From IMG/VR virus record IMGVR_UViG_3300029286_000180, positions 1 through 30,549 of that record: a DNA stretch of 30,549 bases; one strand, 5' to 3'. How positions within the stretch are numbered: position 1 is the first letter of the stretch; each line of letters starts with the position of its first letter. A model generated the notes under the pieces. It saw nothing but the letters and a program-made list of their open reading frames with translations, had not been told where the DNA came from and searched no databases. Source of the DNA: a virus. Shown in pieces: positions 1-6,470 of the stretch. The translations under genes and the position numbers were made by a program.

Positions 1-361
1 CGAGAATATCTTTCAAATCATAAGTCATATCACATCGTTCTTGAGTTATAGGGCAAGTTAAGGCGTTACAAGTACCACAATCTTGTTTCTGACAATATTT
101 ATATATCAATCCCCTTATCCTCTCCAACTTCTCAATAGCTCGCTGGCCTTCTGTGACTTGTTCCATTAATTTATATTGCTCTTGTAGAGATTTTTTATTA
201 CCTTCTTTGAATCTATAGGCGAGGGCTTTCAGCTGTTCCACTTCCTTCTCCAACTCCTGCACCCTTGCGAGGCGGGAAAGGAGTTCGTCTCCTGCTCTAA
301 GTTGTGGGTCTTCACGCATGTATATCCTATGTAGCAATTCCTCGTTACTTAGGTCTTTCAT
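1..361 (-). CDS. Coiled-coil protein, paralogue A (3' end off the window)
   Basis: I translated this gene by hand from the ATG at 361; it is open to the left edge, so the C-terminus is missing (about 120 residues seen). AAGGAGG lies just upstream of the start, inside the end of the neighbouring gene, with a 17-base overlap. The N-terminus reads MKDLSNEELL, followed by ELLSRLARVQELEKEVEQLK, a heptad-like helical region. A later segment AIEKLERIRGL is followed by a cysteine cluster (CQKQDCGTCNALTC). The same start and end blocks occur in the genes at 823-1371 and 1368-1676, so this is one of three paralogues. The cysteine cluster is unique to this copy and could bind a metal. Function unknown. 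Confidence 0.8.
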   Translation of the reverse strand, partial: MKDLSNEELLHRIYMREDPQLRAGDELLSRLARVQELEKEVEQLKALAYRFKEGNKKSLQEQYKLMEQVTEGQRAIEKLERIRGLIYKYCQKQDCGTCNALTCPITQERCDMTYDLKDIL

Positions 362-632
362 CTTTTTCCTCCTTATGCTCCCTACACCATTCGACTGCTG
401 CCTTGAGTAGTTTGTCTTTTATAAGTATATAGTCAAGATGAATCATATCTTCCACATAGTCACCGTATAATGACTTCATAAAGTCAATCCAATCTTTGCG
501 AAGTATCATCACTTCCAGAATAGAGGCAGCATCGGAGAAGGTGCATTCCTTTCCGTCTAAATAACCGTGACTTCCAGTACACGGTATCCCATTCAGTTCG
601 CTAAACTCTCTTGCTAGTTGGTCGTGTGTCAT
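345..632 (-). CDS. Small protein of unknown function (95 aa)
   Basis: The gene begins at an ATG preceded by GAGGAGGAAGT, a strong ribosome binding site, and ends inside the start of the next gene downstream. The protein is mostly helical and charged, begins MTHDQLAREFSELNGIPCTG and ends with a lysine/glutamate-rich tail (EHKEEKDERPK). There is no signal peptide, membrane segment or recognisable catalytic motif. It sits in the leftward cluster of small accessory genes, where phages commonly carry host-takeover genes; that role is an inference from position only. I do not recognise the family. Confidence 0.75.
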   Translation of the reverse strand: MTHDQLAREFSELNGIPCTGSHGYLDGKECTFSDAASILEVMILRKDWIDFMKSLYGDYVEDMIHLDYILIKDKLLKAAVEWCREHKEEKDERPK

Positions 633-641
633 ACTTCCTCC

Positions 642-821
642 TCAATCCAATTTTCCTAATAACAAGTCTGTTTTGCGTCTTAATTCCATTAGCCAATCAG
701 CACCAGCAACACAACTTGGGGCAACATCTTTAGAGAACTCCAACCAACAATCCATTACTTTCTTCATATCCTCAATTTGCTGTTCAAGTTCTATAATTAA
801 TTTATGTTCAAAGTCACTCAT
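642..821 (-). CDS. Small helical protein of unknown function (59 aa)
   Basis: The start at 821 (MSDFEHKL) is chosen because GGAGGGATAGG precedes it at good spacing. A longer frame to 854 would start inside the upstream gene without a better site. The stop codon of the upstream gene ends one base before this ATG, so translation is probably coupled. The N-terminal half (IIELEQQIEDMKKVM) is an amphipathic helix likely to form a coiled coil. The C-terminal half contains two cysteines and a Leu-rich end. No family recognised. Confidence 0.7.
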   Translation of the reverse strand: MSDFEHKLIIELEQQIEDMKKVMDCWLEFSKDVAPSCVAGADWLMELRRKTDLLLGKLD

Positions 822-822
822 C

Positions 823-1371
823 CTATCCCTCCTCTGCGAGAATCTTCTCAACATTATAAAAGTAATTATAATAAGGTAATTCCCTTATCCTCTCCAACTT
901 CTCAAAAGCTTTTTTCCCCGCAATACTTGATGCGTTTAAGGCGCAATTCATTTCTCGCAAGACGGAGTTCTCGGCTTCCAACTCTTTTATTCTATCAAGT
1001 CTTGTATTAGAATCTTCAATCTGCATAATAAGTGCCTCATTTTGGTCATTAACAACTTCGCAAGTTTTCTCCAACTCACTTACCCTTTGCAGAAGTTTGT
1101 CTCGCTCATAATGGTTTACTTCTAACTCACTTACCCTATTAAGGCGGGAAAGGAGTTCATTACATAGTTGATTTGAAAATGGTTCTCCGTGAAAACGGAG
1201 TAGCAGTGTCTCGTTAGTCATTTTGTTCATATCGGTTCCTTCTAAACTTAATGTAAGATAAGTAGGTATGCTGCTTTTAGTGCTGTCCTTACCCTCATAT
1301 CTATTTCCGTCCCTTCCTTCTAAACCCCTACCCTCATATCTATTTCCATCTCCGTAAGAATCGCCTATCAT
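823..1371 (-). CDS. Coiled-coil protein, paralogue B, with possible N-terminal extension
   Basis: The product is 182 residues from the ATG at 1371, which overlaps the upstream stop as ATGA and has GGAGG close by. A second start at 1230 (MNKMTNETLL, with AAGGA upstream) gives 135 residues and aligns with the N-termini of the other two paralogues, so it may be the ancestral or main start. The extra 47 residues contain a duplicated DGNRYEG unit. The shared core has NELLSRLNRVSELE near the start, a long central coiled coil, and KAFEKLERIRELP followed by VEKILAEE at the C-terminus. Function unknown; oligomerisation through the coiled coil is likely. Confidence 0.7.
   Translation of the reverse strand: MIGDSYGDGNRYEGRGLEGRDGNRYEGKDSTKSSIPTYLTLSLEGTDMNKMTNETLLLRFHGEPFSNQLCNELLSRLNRVSELEVNHYERDKLLQRVSELEKTCEVVNDQNEALIMQIEDSNTRLDRIKELEAENSVLREMNCALNASSIAGKKAFEKLERIRELPYYNYFYNVEKILAEEG
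1290..1347. repeat. 19-bp direct repeat inside the N-terminal extension
   Basis: TACCCTCATATCTATTTCC is present at 1290-1308 and again at 1329-1347. The 39-base offset is 13 codons, so the copies stay in frame on the minus strand and each encodes GNRYEG. This looks like a recent in-frame tandem duplication within the upstream part of the 823-1371 gene. Confidence 0.85.
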
Positions 1372-1676
1372 AATTCCTCCAATATTTCTGCCACATCGTG
1401 CCTAAATGGTAGTTTGGCTATTTTCTCCAACTTCTGCATTGCCCTTGCCCCCTCTTTCCAAACCTCTGGCCGTCGCTTGTTGCGCTCAAAATCTATCCGT
1501 TCTTTCAACTCCTCTATCCTTTTATCAGCGTGGTTTAGTCTTGCTGTTTCCTGACGGAGATGTGCTTCCAATTCGCTTACCCTTGCGAGGCGGGAAGATA
1601 GTTCATCGTATATTTCTGGGTAACAGCATTTATCAATGCTTATACTTAATAATTCCTCATTAGTTAGATTTTTCAT
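1368..1676 (-). CDS. Coiled-coil protein, paralogue C (102 aa)
   Basis: The start at 1676 follows GAAAGGAGATT, an ideal ribosome binding site. The protein opens MKNLTNEELLSISID, continues ELSSRLARVSELEAHLRQET, has a charged helical middle (KRIEELKERIDFERNKRR) and closes with AMQKLEKIAKLPFRHDVAEI and LEEL. The opening and closing blocks match the paralogues at 1-361 and 823-1371, while the middle differs in length and sequence. Its stop overlaps the next start as ATGA, so the three genes are probably cotranslated. No catalytic motif is visible; a protein-protein adaptor is possible but unproven. Confidence 0.75.
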   Translation of the reverse strand: MKNLTNEELLSISIDKCCYPEIYDELSSRLARVSELEAHLRQETARLNHADKRIEELKERIDFERNKRRPEVWKEGARAMQKLEKIAKLPFRHDVAEILEEL

Positions 1677-1685
1677 AATCTCCTT

Positions 1686-1829
1686 TCAAAACGGTAATTC
1701 TAATTCAGCCTCTTTATCTTTTAATTTTCTTTCTAATACTTCAACTTGAAGTTCCAGTTTCTTTACCCTTGCTTCCAGTTTGCATATCTCGCAACTGTGT
1801 TTGAGTTGTCCGTGTTTACAATCTCTCAT
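1686..1829 (-). CDS. Short zinc-knuckle plus coiled-coil protein (47 aa)
   Basis: The start at 1829 is set by AAAAGGAGT directly upstream; the frame continues to 1895 without a better site. The N-terminus MRDCKHGQLKHSCEICKLEA has Cys-His and Cys-x2-Cys pairs that could hold one zinc ion. The rest (VKKLELQVEVLERKLKDKEA) is a clear leucine-zipper-like coiled coil. The gene lies in the same operon as the three coiled-coil paralogues, and could partner with them. Function unknown. Confidence 0.65.
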   Translation of the reverse strand: MRDCKHGQLKHSCEICKLEARVKKLELQVEVLERKLKDKEAELELPF

Positions 1830-2160
1830 TCGGTACTCCTTTTGAACAGTAATGTGAGTTTCCCATAAAACGGAAGGAGGATTTCGAATCCGCAATCAAT
1901 AAACATACCCCGTGAAGTAATGTGAGTTTCCCATAAAACGGAAAGAATGAGCCGTCCCGATATATTTCATATCGCAAACTCTTATCCCTAGCCATATATA
2001 TGGTCATTTTTCTTGGATTATAAACGAATTGAGAAGGATTAAACAAATCTCCGATGCGATGATAGACAACGCTGACTTGTTTATATGTTTTTGGGCACTC
2101 AGCCAATGGGCTGCCTTTACCCATAATAGCTTCGATCTTATTATTGATTAAAACTTTCAT
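1816..2160 (-). CDS. Protein of unknown function with a duplicated, frame-altered tail
   Basis: The start at 2160 (MKVLINNKIEAIMGKG) is preceded by AAAAAGGGGGAAATA; the frame also extends to 2229 without a better start. The 114-residue product has many aromatic and beta-prone residues (VSVVYHRIGDLFNPSQFVY) and no known motif. A 28-bp direct repeat near the 3' end places the same DNA in two different frames, so the last 30 or so residues are probably a product of duplication rather than the original C-terminus. The 3' end overlaps the following gene by 14 bases. Confidence 0.6.
   Translation of the reverse strand: MKVLINNKIEAIMGKGSPLAECPKTYKQVSVVYHRIGDLFNPSQFVYNPRKMTIYMARDKSLRYEIYRDGSFFPFYGKLTLLHGVCLLIADSKSSFRFMGNSHYCSKGVPNERL
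1848..1943. repeat. 28-bp direct repeat, offset 68 bp
   Basis: The bases at 1848-1875 are repeated exactly at 1916-1943, beginning AGTAATGTGAG and ending AAAACGGAA. The 68-bp offset is not a multiple of three, so within the 1816-2160 gene the two copies are read in different frames (FYGKLTL versus RFMGNSHYC). Confidence 0.9.
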
Positions 2161-2230
2161 TATTTCCCCCTTTTTCTTTTTGATTTCATCATTTTGGCGG
2201 TAGTTCCAATCTTTTCGCCCGCCCCGCAAA

Positions 2231-2365
2231 TTATCTTCTTACTACCAACCGCACCAACATTCCCAATAGCTCATTGCCCCAATTAAGCGCCAATCCCAAG
2301 ATTACCACAAAGATAATCAAAAGCAATGTTATGTTGGTTATCATCTCTACTGGTTGTTTCTTCAT
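2231..2365 (-). CDS. Single-pass small membrane protein (44 aa)
   Basis: I found this short gene by translating the gap between longer frames. The ATG at 2365 follows AAAGGATTATT and the frame ends TAA at 2231. After a short polar start (MKKQPVEMITN) comes a hydrophobic stretch, ITLLLIIFVVILGLAL, long enough to cross the membrane, then NWGNELLGMLVRLVVRR, a positively charged end. Charge distribution suggests the C-terminus is cytoplasmic. Small one-helix membrane proteins in phages can be lysis, superinfection-exclusion or structural proteins; the sequence does not decide between them. Confidence 0.6.
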   Translation of the reverse strand: MKKQPVEMITNITLLLIIFVVILGLALNWGNELLGMLVRLVVRR

Positions 2366-2374
2366 AATAATCCT

Positions 2375-2779
2375 TTAATTGTGTGGTGCGTAACTTGATC
2401 TTCTTGCACAACCAGGAGCGTATCCTCTTGAGAAACTACCTACATCAATTTCCATGTTCTTAATTCCATTAAAAGCTAAAAAAGCATTGTGGCGTGTAAA
2501 TTTCTCCCCGAATGTTGCATAGAAGTTATACTGGTTCTTGCTAAAATAGTGTATAAATCCTTCCAATTTGTTTCTGTTAGTGTTCTCACCCTTTACAGGG
2601 CGAGTTCCTTTAGAAGGAGTTCTCTTATAAAGAACACAAGTACACATTTTGCAGTAGCCAGAAATACCTATCGTTTGACCTGCGTCTGGGTAGAACTCGT
2701 CTTTAGTCTTATATTTATGGCAACAACTGCATGAATATTTGCTGGGATCGCTTTTGCTTCTACGAGTAGGAGTTCTCAT
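2375..2779 (-). CDS. Zinc-ribbon protein, HNH-like N-terminal signature (134 aa)
   Basis: The start at 2779 (MRTPTRRSKS) follows AAAGGAGGAATCGAA; the longer frame to 2818 is not needed. An N-terminal zinc ribbon is clear: Cys17-x2-Cys20 and Cys43-x2-Cys46, with K-x-EFYPDAGQ between them. This pattern is typical of small phage DNA-binding and HNH-related proteins. No downstream HNH catalytic core can be seen, and the C-terminal half (FSRGYAPGCARRSS) is basic and Tyr/Phe-rich. I infer nucleic-acid binding. It shares an ATGA junction with the upstream small regulator. Confidence 0.65.
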   Translation of the reverse strand: MRTPTRRSKSDPSKYSCSCCHKYKTKDEFYPDAGQTIGISGYCKMCTCVLYKRTPSKGTRPVKGENTNRNKLEGFIHYFSKNQYNFYATFGEKFTRHNAFLAFNGIKNMEIDVGSFSRGYAPGCARRSSYAPHN

Positions 2780-2937
2780 TTCGATTCCTCCTTTTTTAGC
2801 ACTACTGCTTTTATGCAATTTACGATAAACTTATTGCGGGTTATCTTTAACTTGTCTGCTGCTGCTTGGAGCTTCTGCAAAAGACAATTCGTCATGGAAA
2901 TTGAAAAGACTACACTTCCTGTTCCTGGTTTATTCAT
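2776..2937 (-). CDS. Small ribbon-helix-helix-type protein (53 aa)
   Basis: This short gene starts at 2937, sharing one base with the stop of the ERF gene (TAATG), with GGAGGTGAAT upstream inside the ERF coding end. The stop overlaps the next ATG as ATGA. The translation MNKPGTGSVVFSISMTNCLL has the beta-strand plus helix opening of CopG/Arc-like proteins, followed by QKLQAAADKLKITRNKFIVN and CIKAVVLKKE, which fits helix-turn-helix spacing of the fold. A DNA-binding regulator is likely; its operator is unknown. Confidence 0.6.
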   Translation of the reverse strand: MNKPGTGSVVFSISMTNCLLQKLQAAADKLKITRNKFIVNCIKAVVLKKEESK

Positions 2938-3680
2938 TAATTCACCTCCGGTACTACGACATCAAACGGTTCGTCTTTTACTGACATCATGTGATCAAAC
3001 TTCTCTTTTGACTCAATATTGCTGGATATTTCTTTGTAATCGACTTTCTTAATCTGGGCAGAATGTTCGGTATTGTAATACTTCATAAGATACGCTTTTA
3101 CTTGTAAAGGTTCAATCTTGCTCAATGCTGCAAGGGCAAAAAGACGTTTCTGTTGAGGAACTGTGATAAATTCTGACTCAACTTTGGAGCCGGGTACTTG
3201 CTCTTTTATAACTTCAACCAGTTTAGTGGGTTCGTGTATCGGGACATCTGCTTCTTTAGGCTTTATTTCGTGTTTAATCGCTTCAGGTTCAACTTTGTCA
3301 TGTTTGTTAGTACTATCTGCGTCTTTGGTGTCATCTATCAATAGCAATCCGTTTAAACAGTATTTCCGAGCATAAGAGCTAGTAGCTCCGGTTATCTGGC
3401 TTGAGTCCATGCCTTTGCGGATTTCTTCTTCTCTGGCATAAGCTGAATTAGTTATGCTCTGCCCATCGTTGGAAAGTGTGGCAGTTGCTTTGACATAATA
3501 CCGATTTCCGATAAGCACTATTTCATCAGCTATCGTCAAAACTGCACCGGAAAGCAAAGGCTTTACAGCTTCAAGAATATCCTCGCAAGAACGGTAGTGA
3601 TACTTCCCGAAGGCATTGAATTGAGATTTTGGAGCTTTTAACTCCACTTGAATTTTGTTTAATATTTCATATACTGTCAT
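2937..3680 (-). CDS. erf: ERF-family single-strand annealing protein
   Basis: The 247-residue product matches the ERF (essential recombination function) family as I know it: an N-terminal block KSQFNAFGKYHYRSCEDIL at residues 18-36, and a block around residues 90-122 reading DSSQITGATSSYARKYCLNG then LLLIDDTKDAD. ERF proteins form rings that anneal complementary single strands during phage recombination and circularisation. The C-terminal part after about residue 125 is Lys/Glu-rich and ends in a short helical region, probably for interactions. GGAGGAATAAACC precedes the start. The nuclease gene lies immediately upstream, giving the usual exonuclease-annealase pair. Confidence 0.9.
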   Translation of the reverse strand: MTVYEILNKIQVELKAPKSQFNAFGKYHYRSCEDILEAVKPLLSGAVLTIADEIVLIGNRYYVKATATLSNDGQSITNSAYAREEEIRKGMDSSQITGATSSYARKYCLNGLLLIDDTKDADSTNKHDKVEPEAIKHEIKPKEADVPIHEPTKLVEVIKEQVPGSKVESEFITVPQQKRLFALAALSKIEPLQVKAYLMKYYNTEHSAQIKKVDYKEISSNIESKEKFDHMMSVKDEPFDVVVPEVN

Positions 3681-3683
3681 GGT

Positions 3684-4445
3684 TTATTCCTCCCCTAATT
3701 GAGTTTTGGCGTACCAATAAGATTTTAAACTTCTGAACATCTTCCAGCCTTTTTCAATTTCTTCCTTTGAAATCCAAATTATCTTTGCCTCTGCGGAAAT
3801 TGTATTGATATAGCAAATGCCGCACTTTGTTGTTTCGTCCAGACCAAGACCAGCAAGATATGCAGCTAACTGCATGGCGTGTTCTTCCCAAATTTTAATT
3901 CCCTCTAAAGGCTTCTCCGTAGTTTTAAAATCCAATAAGAACAGATCGCAGTAAATATCAGCCTTGCCACCGTAACCGTCCCATGCAAAAGACTCTTCAC
4001 AGCCCCACTTTTGCTCACCACATTCAGCAAGGATAGTATCTCTGGCAGACTCAAAGTACCGGACACCGTCACTGTGAATTTGCTCACGTTCAAAACCACT
4101 CTGTACCCAGCTATGTATAGCGGTTCCTGTTTCACGGGCTTTCTTGCTTTGCTCACCAGCTTCAAGAATTATCCGGTTGATGTAATCCTGTTCAGGTTCA
4201 TCGTCTTTGCGGGTACTGGTTAAAGCAGATAAGAGGACTTGTTCTTGCAACCATCTTTGAAGGCCGGGTTTGTTTGCCATTCCAAGAATTGTGCTGACTC
4301 CGGGTACAAGATTGCTTGTCCTTGCCTGTCTTAAAGTTGTTGGCTTTTCTTCACCCTTCTTGTTTAGGTAAGTGTAAGCTGGTTTGCCGTCTTGTGAATA
4401 CCAATGAGTTGATTCTGCTGAGTGTGCTACTTTTGTTTCTTCCAT
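3684..4445 (-). CDS. RecB/Cas4-like PD-(D/E)XK exonuclease
   Basis: The 253-residue protein carries the order of motifs of phage RecB-like nucleases: GTAIHSWVQ around residue 107 (His111), GGKADIYCD (Asp163), LLDFKTTEKP (Asp172 and Lys174, the D-x-K pair) and MQLAAYLAGLGL (Gln192 and Tyr196). Such enzymes resect double-stranded DNA ends to provide single strands for an annealing protein, here the adjacent ERF gene three bases downstream. The ribosome binding site AGAAAGAAGG is directly preceded by a 12-bp palindrome at 4461-4472. I see no four-cysteine iron-sulphur cluster as in Cas4, so a RecB-type nuclease is the better call. Confidence 0.85.
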   Translation of the reverse strand: MEETKVAHSAESTHWYSQDGKPAYTYLNKKGEEKPTTLRQARTSNLVPGVSTILGMANKPGLQRWLQEQVLLSALTSTRKDDEPEQDYINRIILEAGEQSKKARETGTAIHSWVQSGFEREQIHSDGVRYFESARDTILAECGEQKWGCEESFAWDGYGGKADIYCDLFLLDFKTTEKPLEGIKIWEEHAMQLAAYLAGLGLDETTKCGICYINTISAEAKIIWISKEEIEKGWKMFRSLKSYWYAKTQLGEE

Positions 4446-4446
4446 G

Positions 4447-5145
4447 CTAACCTTCTTTCTGCCTAATTAGGCGATTATTTATATTTTTTGTTACGTCTTT
4501 TCCTGTTTTTACGTCAAATACCTTAACAATTTCTATCATGTCGGCAGATGCCTTGCCATCTGTTGCCCAAGGTTCGTTAATCTTTGCGCCTTCAGGTATT
4601 CTAATTTTCGCCTCTAATGGATGATCTGAATAATTAACGGCACACCATGAACGTGAGGCAAAGTGGAAGCCGGGATGAGAACACATGACTCTTTCATCAT
4701 CTGCAAAGACTTCACCTTCACGGAGTTTATTAATCCCAACATTAAATTGATAATCATTGTTTTTTAGACCAATATCAAATCGTTTCCAGTAATAGTTGCC
4801 GACCTCAACACCCATTAGCTTGACCATATTTTGGGCTTCGGACAGGTCGGCTTCGGACAGGTTGGCTCTGGACAGGTTGGCTCCGGACAGGTTGGCTCTG
4901 GACAGGTCGGCTTTGGACAGGTTGGCTCTGGACAGGTTGGCTCTGGACAGGTTGGCACTGGACAGGTCGGCTCTGGACAGGTTGGCTTCGGACAGGTCGG
5001 CTTCGGACAGGTTGGCTCTGGACAGGTCGGCTCTGGACAGGTTGGCACCACTTTTAACCGCCGCTTCTACACACAACTTAAATGATTGAGTTTCCAGTGA
5101 AAAAATTACATTACCGTAAAATCGTGATTTAATTTCAAATAACAT
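4447..5145 (-). CDS. Pentapeptide-repeat protein with C-terminal domain
   Basis: The start at 5145 ([11 protein letters not shown]) follows AGAAAGGACTTACCG; a TTG-start extension to 5166 would run into the palindrome and is not preferred. After about 38 residues there are 14 consecutive A(N/D)LSx pentapeptides, which should form a square right-handed beta-helix. The remaining 125 or so residues form a separate domain with [20 protein letters not shown], resembling a C-terminal domain often fused to pentapeptide repeats in phage proteins. The role is unknown; gyrase protection, known for Qnr-type repeats, is not supported here. It is the first gene after a strong promoter and leads into the exonuclease and ERF genes. 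Confidence 0.85.
   Translation of the reverse strand: MLFEIKSRFYGNVIFSLETQSFKLCVEAAVKSGANLSRADLSRANLSEADLSEANLSRADLSSANLSRANLSRANLSKADLSRANLSGANLSRANLSEADLSEAQNMVKLMGVEVGNYYWKRFDIGLKNNDYQFNVGINKLREGEVFADDERVMCSHPGFHFASRSWCAVNYSDHPLEAKIRIPEGAKINEPWATDGKASADMIEIVKVFDVKTGKDVTKNINNRLIRQKEG
4461..4472 (-). promoter_or_regulatory. 12-bp palindrome abutting the exonuclease ribosome binding site
   Basis: GCCTAATTAGGC is a perfect palindrome within the last codons of the pentapeptide gene, followed on the minus strand by AGAAAGAAGG and the exonuclease ATG. The layout mimics the GCCCAATATTGGGC plus AGAAAGGA arrangement upstream of the pentapeptide gene, but the core differs (TAATTA). It could be a diverged operator or an RNA hairpin that affects translation. 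Confidence 0.45.
4836..5045. repeat. Tandem 15-bp array (14 units) encoding pentapeptides
   Basis: Units of the type GGACAGGTTGGCTCT are repeated about 14 times with few substitutions, mainly CTCT/TTCG and GTT/GTC changes. The uniformity at DNA level, including third positions, suggests recent expansion by slippage or unequal recombination. The array leaves frames open on both strands, and those extra frames are not genes. Confidence 0.9.
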
Positions 5146-5160
5146 CGGTAAGTCCTTTCT

Positions 5161-5211
5161 GCCCAATATTGGGCTTTTCTTCTAATATAGCATATTATAT
5201 TAGGAAGTCAA
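5161..5211 (-). promoter_or_regulatory. Leftward promoter with palindromic operator-like site
   Basis: On the minus strand TTGACT (5211-5206), a 16-base spacer and TATATT (5189-5184) form a good sigma70-type promoter. Nine bases after the -10 lies the perfect palindrome GCCCAATATTGGGC (5174-5161), so it would cover about +4 to +17 of the transcript. AGAAAGGA and the pentapeptide ATG follow. The -35 overlaps the TGA stop of the upstream gene. The same -10 plus palindrome combination occurs at 10634-10660 and 11833-11859. Confidence 0.75.
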
Positions 5212-5408
5212 GGTTTATTTTCATTTATTTTAAAAATAATTTCACCTTGGAATATTCCCCTGCTTTCACATTTGCGAGATTTGCTAATAATATTCGCATT
5301 TATAATGGCATTTTCTTCGTTCTTGTGGCGGCTGGATATAACCCAATTTCCATTTGGATTTTGCTTGTCTATTAAGAATATCTCTACCGTGTAATAGGTT
5401 TTAGGCAT
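5208..5408 (-). CDS. Small protein of unknown function (66 aa)
   Basis: The start at 5408 (MPKTYYTVEIFLIDKQNPNG) follows GGGGGAAATGAA, part of the end of the methyltransferase-like gene one base upstream. The product looks like a small alpha/beta protein with a hydrophobic first strand (YYTVEIFLI) and a Lys/Asn-rich remainder; no catalytic motif is seen. Its stop codon lies within the -35 box of the next operon, so it is probably the last gene of the replication-side transcript. Confidence 0.65.
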   Translation of the reverse strand: MPKTYYTVEIFLIDKQNPNGNWVISSRHKNEENAIINANIISKSRKCESRGIFQGEIIFKINENKP

Positions 5409-5409
5409 T

Positions 5410-5979
5410 TCATTTCCCCCATTGAGAAGCAAAGGCTTCGGCAATTCCCTTGAAAGTAGTTGACCTTAATTTTGCTCTATCCGGTGAAGGTGGAAGTCTG
5501 TGAAGTCTTTGCTCCCTACCCTCTACAATATTAGTCGGTATTAGTTCCGGCAATCCTTTAAGCCATAAACAAGTTGCCTTTGTTTCCCCGTGTCCAAACT
5601 GCCAAGGTTGGATAATCTGGTTGTATTTTTGTCCGATTATCTCCAAAGCGTATTTATGTGGTATGGGATTTTAAATAGCAATCTTTGGAATATCGGTATT
5701 TAAAAGTTTTTTAAAAAAATCTGCGCCATCTTTTAATTCTTTCCATAAATTCCTTTTTTCAAGCCACATAACGCCGGAGTTACAAAGTCTTGTGCAAGGC
5801 GGGTGAGCAATCATTAAATCAAAATTATTCCTAGCTTTTATGAACCTTAAAACATCTCCCTGAAAGTGCTGACCAGGTATTTCAGTCGGCAATAAATCAC
5901 AAGACCAAGCATCATGCCCTTTGGCTTTAAATGCCTCTCTGACTATTCCAGAAAATTCGCACGCAATTAAGACACGCAT
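5410..5979 (-). pseudogene. Cytosine-methyltransferase-like gene with one in-frame TAA
   Basis: Two frames, 5671-5979 (102 aa) and 5410-5646, lie in the same reading frame and together match one phage protein family. The first part has MRVLIACEFSGIVREAFKAK, an SAM-binding-like start, and FDLMIAHPPCTRLCNSG, with the Pro-Pro-Cys catalytic motif IV of C5-cytosine methyltransferases. It ends IPKIAI, then TAA at 5673-5671, then NPIPHKYALEIIGQKYNQII and IQPWQFGHGETKATCLWLKG. In relatives I know, the stop position is Glu of the motif VI-like ENP. A single G-to-T change (GAA to TAA) explains it. Either the gene is inactivated, the base is an error or mixed allele, or the stop is read through. Confidence 0.8.
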
Positions 5980-6470
5980 TTCATTTCCTCTAATATAGAT
6001 TGTAGTCTTTGCTTCCCCGCATTTGTTATTCGTTCAATTCTTTCAGGGTTATCACCGGCAAGCAGTAGAAGTTCTGCCTTGCGTTGTGCCAGTAAGTCCT
6101 GAAGAAAACAGCGTCCAAATTCAGCAACAAGTTTTGAGCTTACTTTTAGTCTGCCAAATTCTTCCGCACCTAGTTTAGCTATCAGCAAGTCCCGCAAAGG
6201 TTCTGTATCGGCTCGTTTTGTTATCTTGAAGGAATGGCATCCAAAACACAAAGGACAGTGGTTGTGTCTATCGTGCCTGACATTGCCATGTGTTGATTTG
6301 GTGAAGAAGTGGTGTATCTGATTAGCCACGCCTCCGCAGAGCATACAAACAAAGTCTGCTTCTATTAAAGCATAGTCAGACTCTATCCTGTCTATTTCAG
6401 CGTGAAGTTTGCCGGTAGTAACTTTTTTAGACTTTTTCTGTTTTACTGGCTTTGGGCAAGAATTAATCAT
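5967..6470 (-). CDS. HNH-type zinc protein, NinG/Rap-like nuclease candidate
   Basis: The 167-residue protein starts after GAGGATATAAA. Cys42-x2-Cys45, His53-His54, Asn70, Cys72-x2-Cys75 and Cys78-His79 form an HNH or treble-clef zinc core (CMLCGG, IHHFFTKSTHGN, HNHCPLCFGCH). The residue order resembles lambda NinG (Rap), a junction-type recombination nuclease, but it could equally be a generic HNH endonuclease. The basic N-terminus (KQKKSKK) fits DNA binding, and the C-terminus is helical. It overlaps the upstream gene by four bases and sits between replication and recombination genes, in keeping with either reading. Confidence 0.65.
   Translation of the reverse strand: MINSCPKPVKQKKSKKVTTGKLHAEIDRIESDYALIEADFVCMLCGGVANQIHHFFTKSTHGNVRHDRHNHCPLCFGCHSFKITKRADTEPLRDLLIAKLGAEEFGRLKVSSKLVAEFGRCFLQDLLAQRKAELLLLAGDNPERIERITNAGKQRLQSILEEMKCVS

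Noticed and set aside
4796-5089. Plus-strand and alternative minus-strand frames over the pentapeptide array
   Set aside because: The 15-bp unit keeps all frames open; only the minus-strand A(N/D)LSx frame has a ribosome binding site, flanking domains and operon context.
5671-5979. Two separate small genes at 5410-5646 and 5671-5979
   Set aside because: They lie in the same frame and together form one known phage protein architecture; the second has no ribosome binding site of its own, so a single interrupted gene is the better reading.
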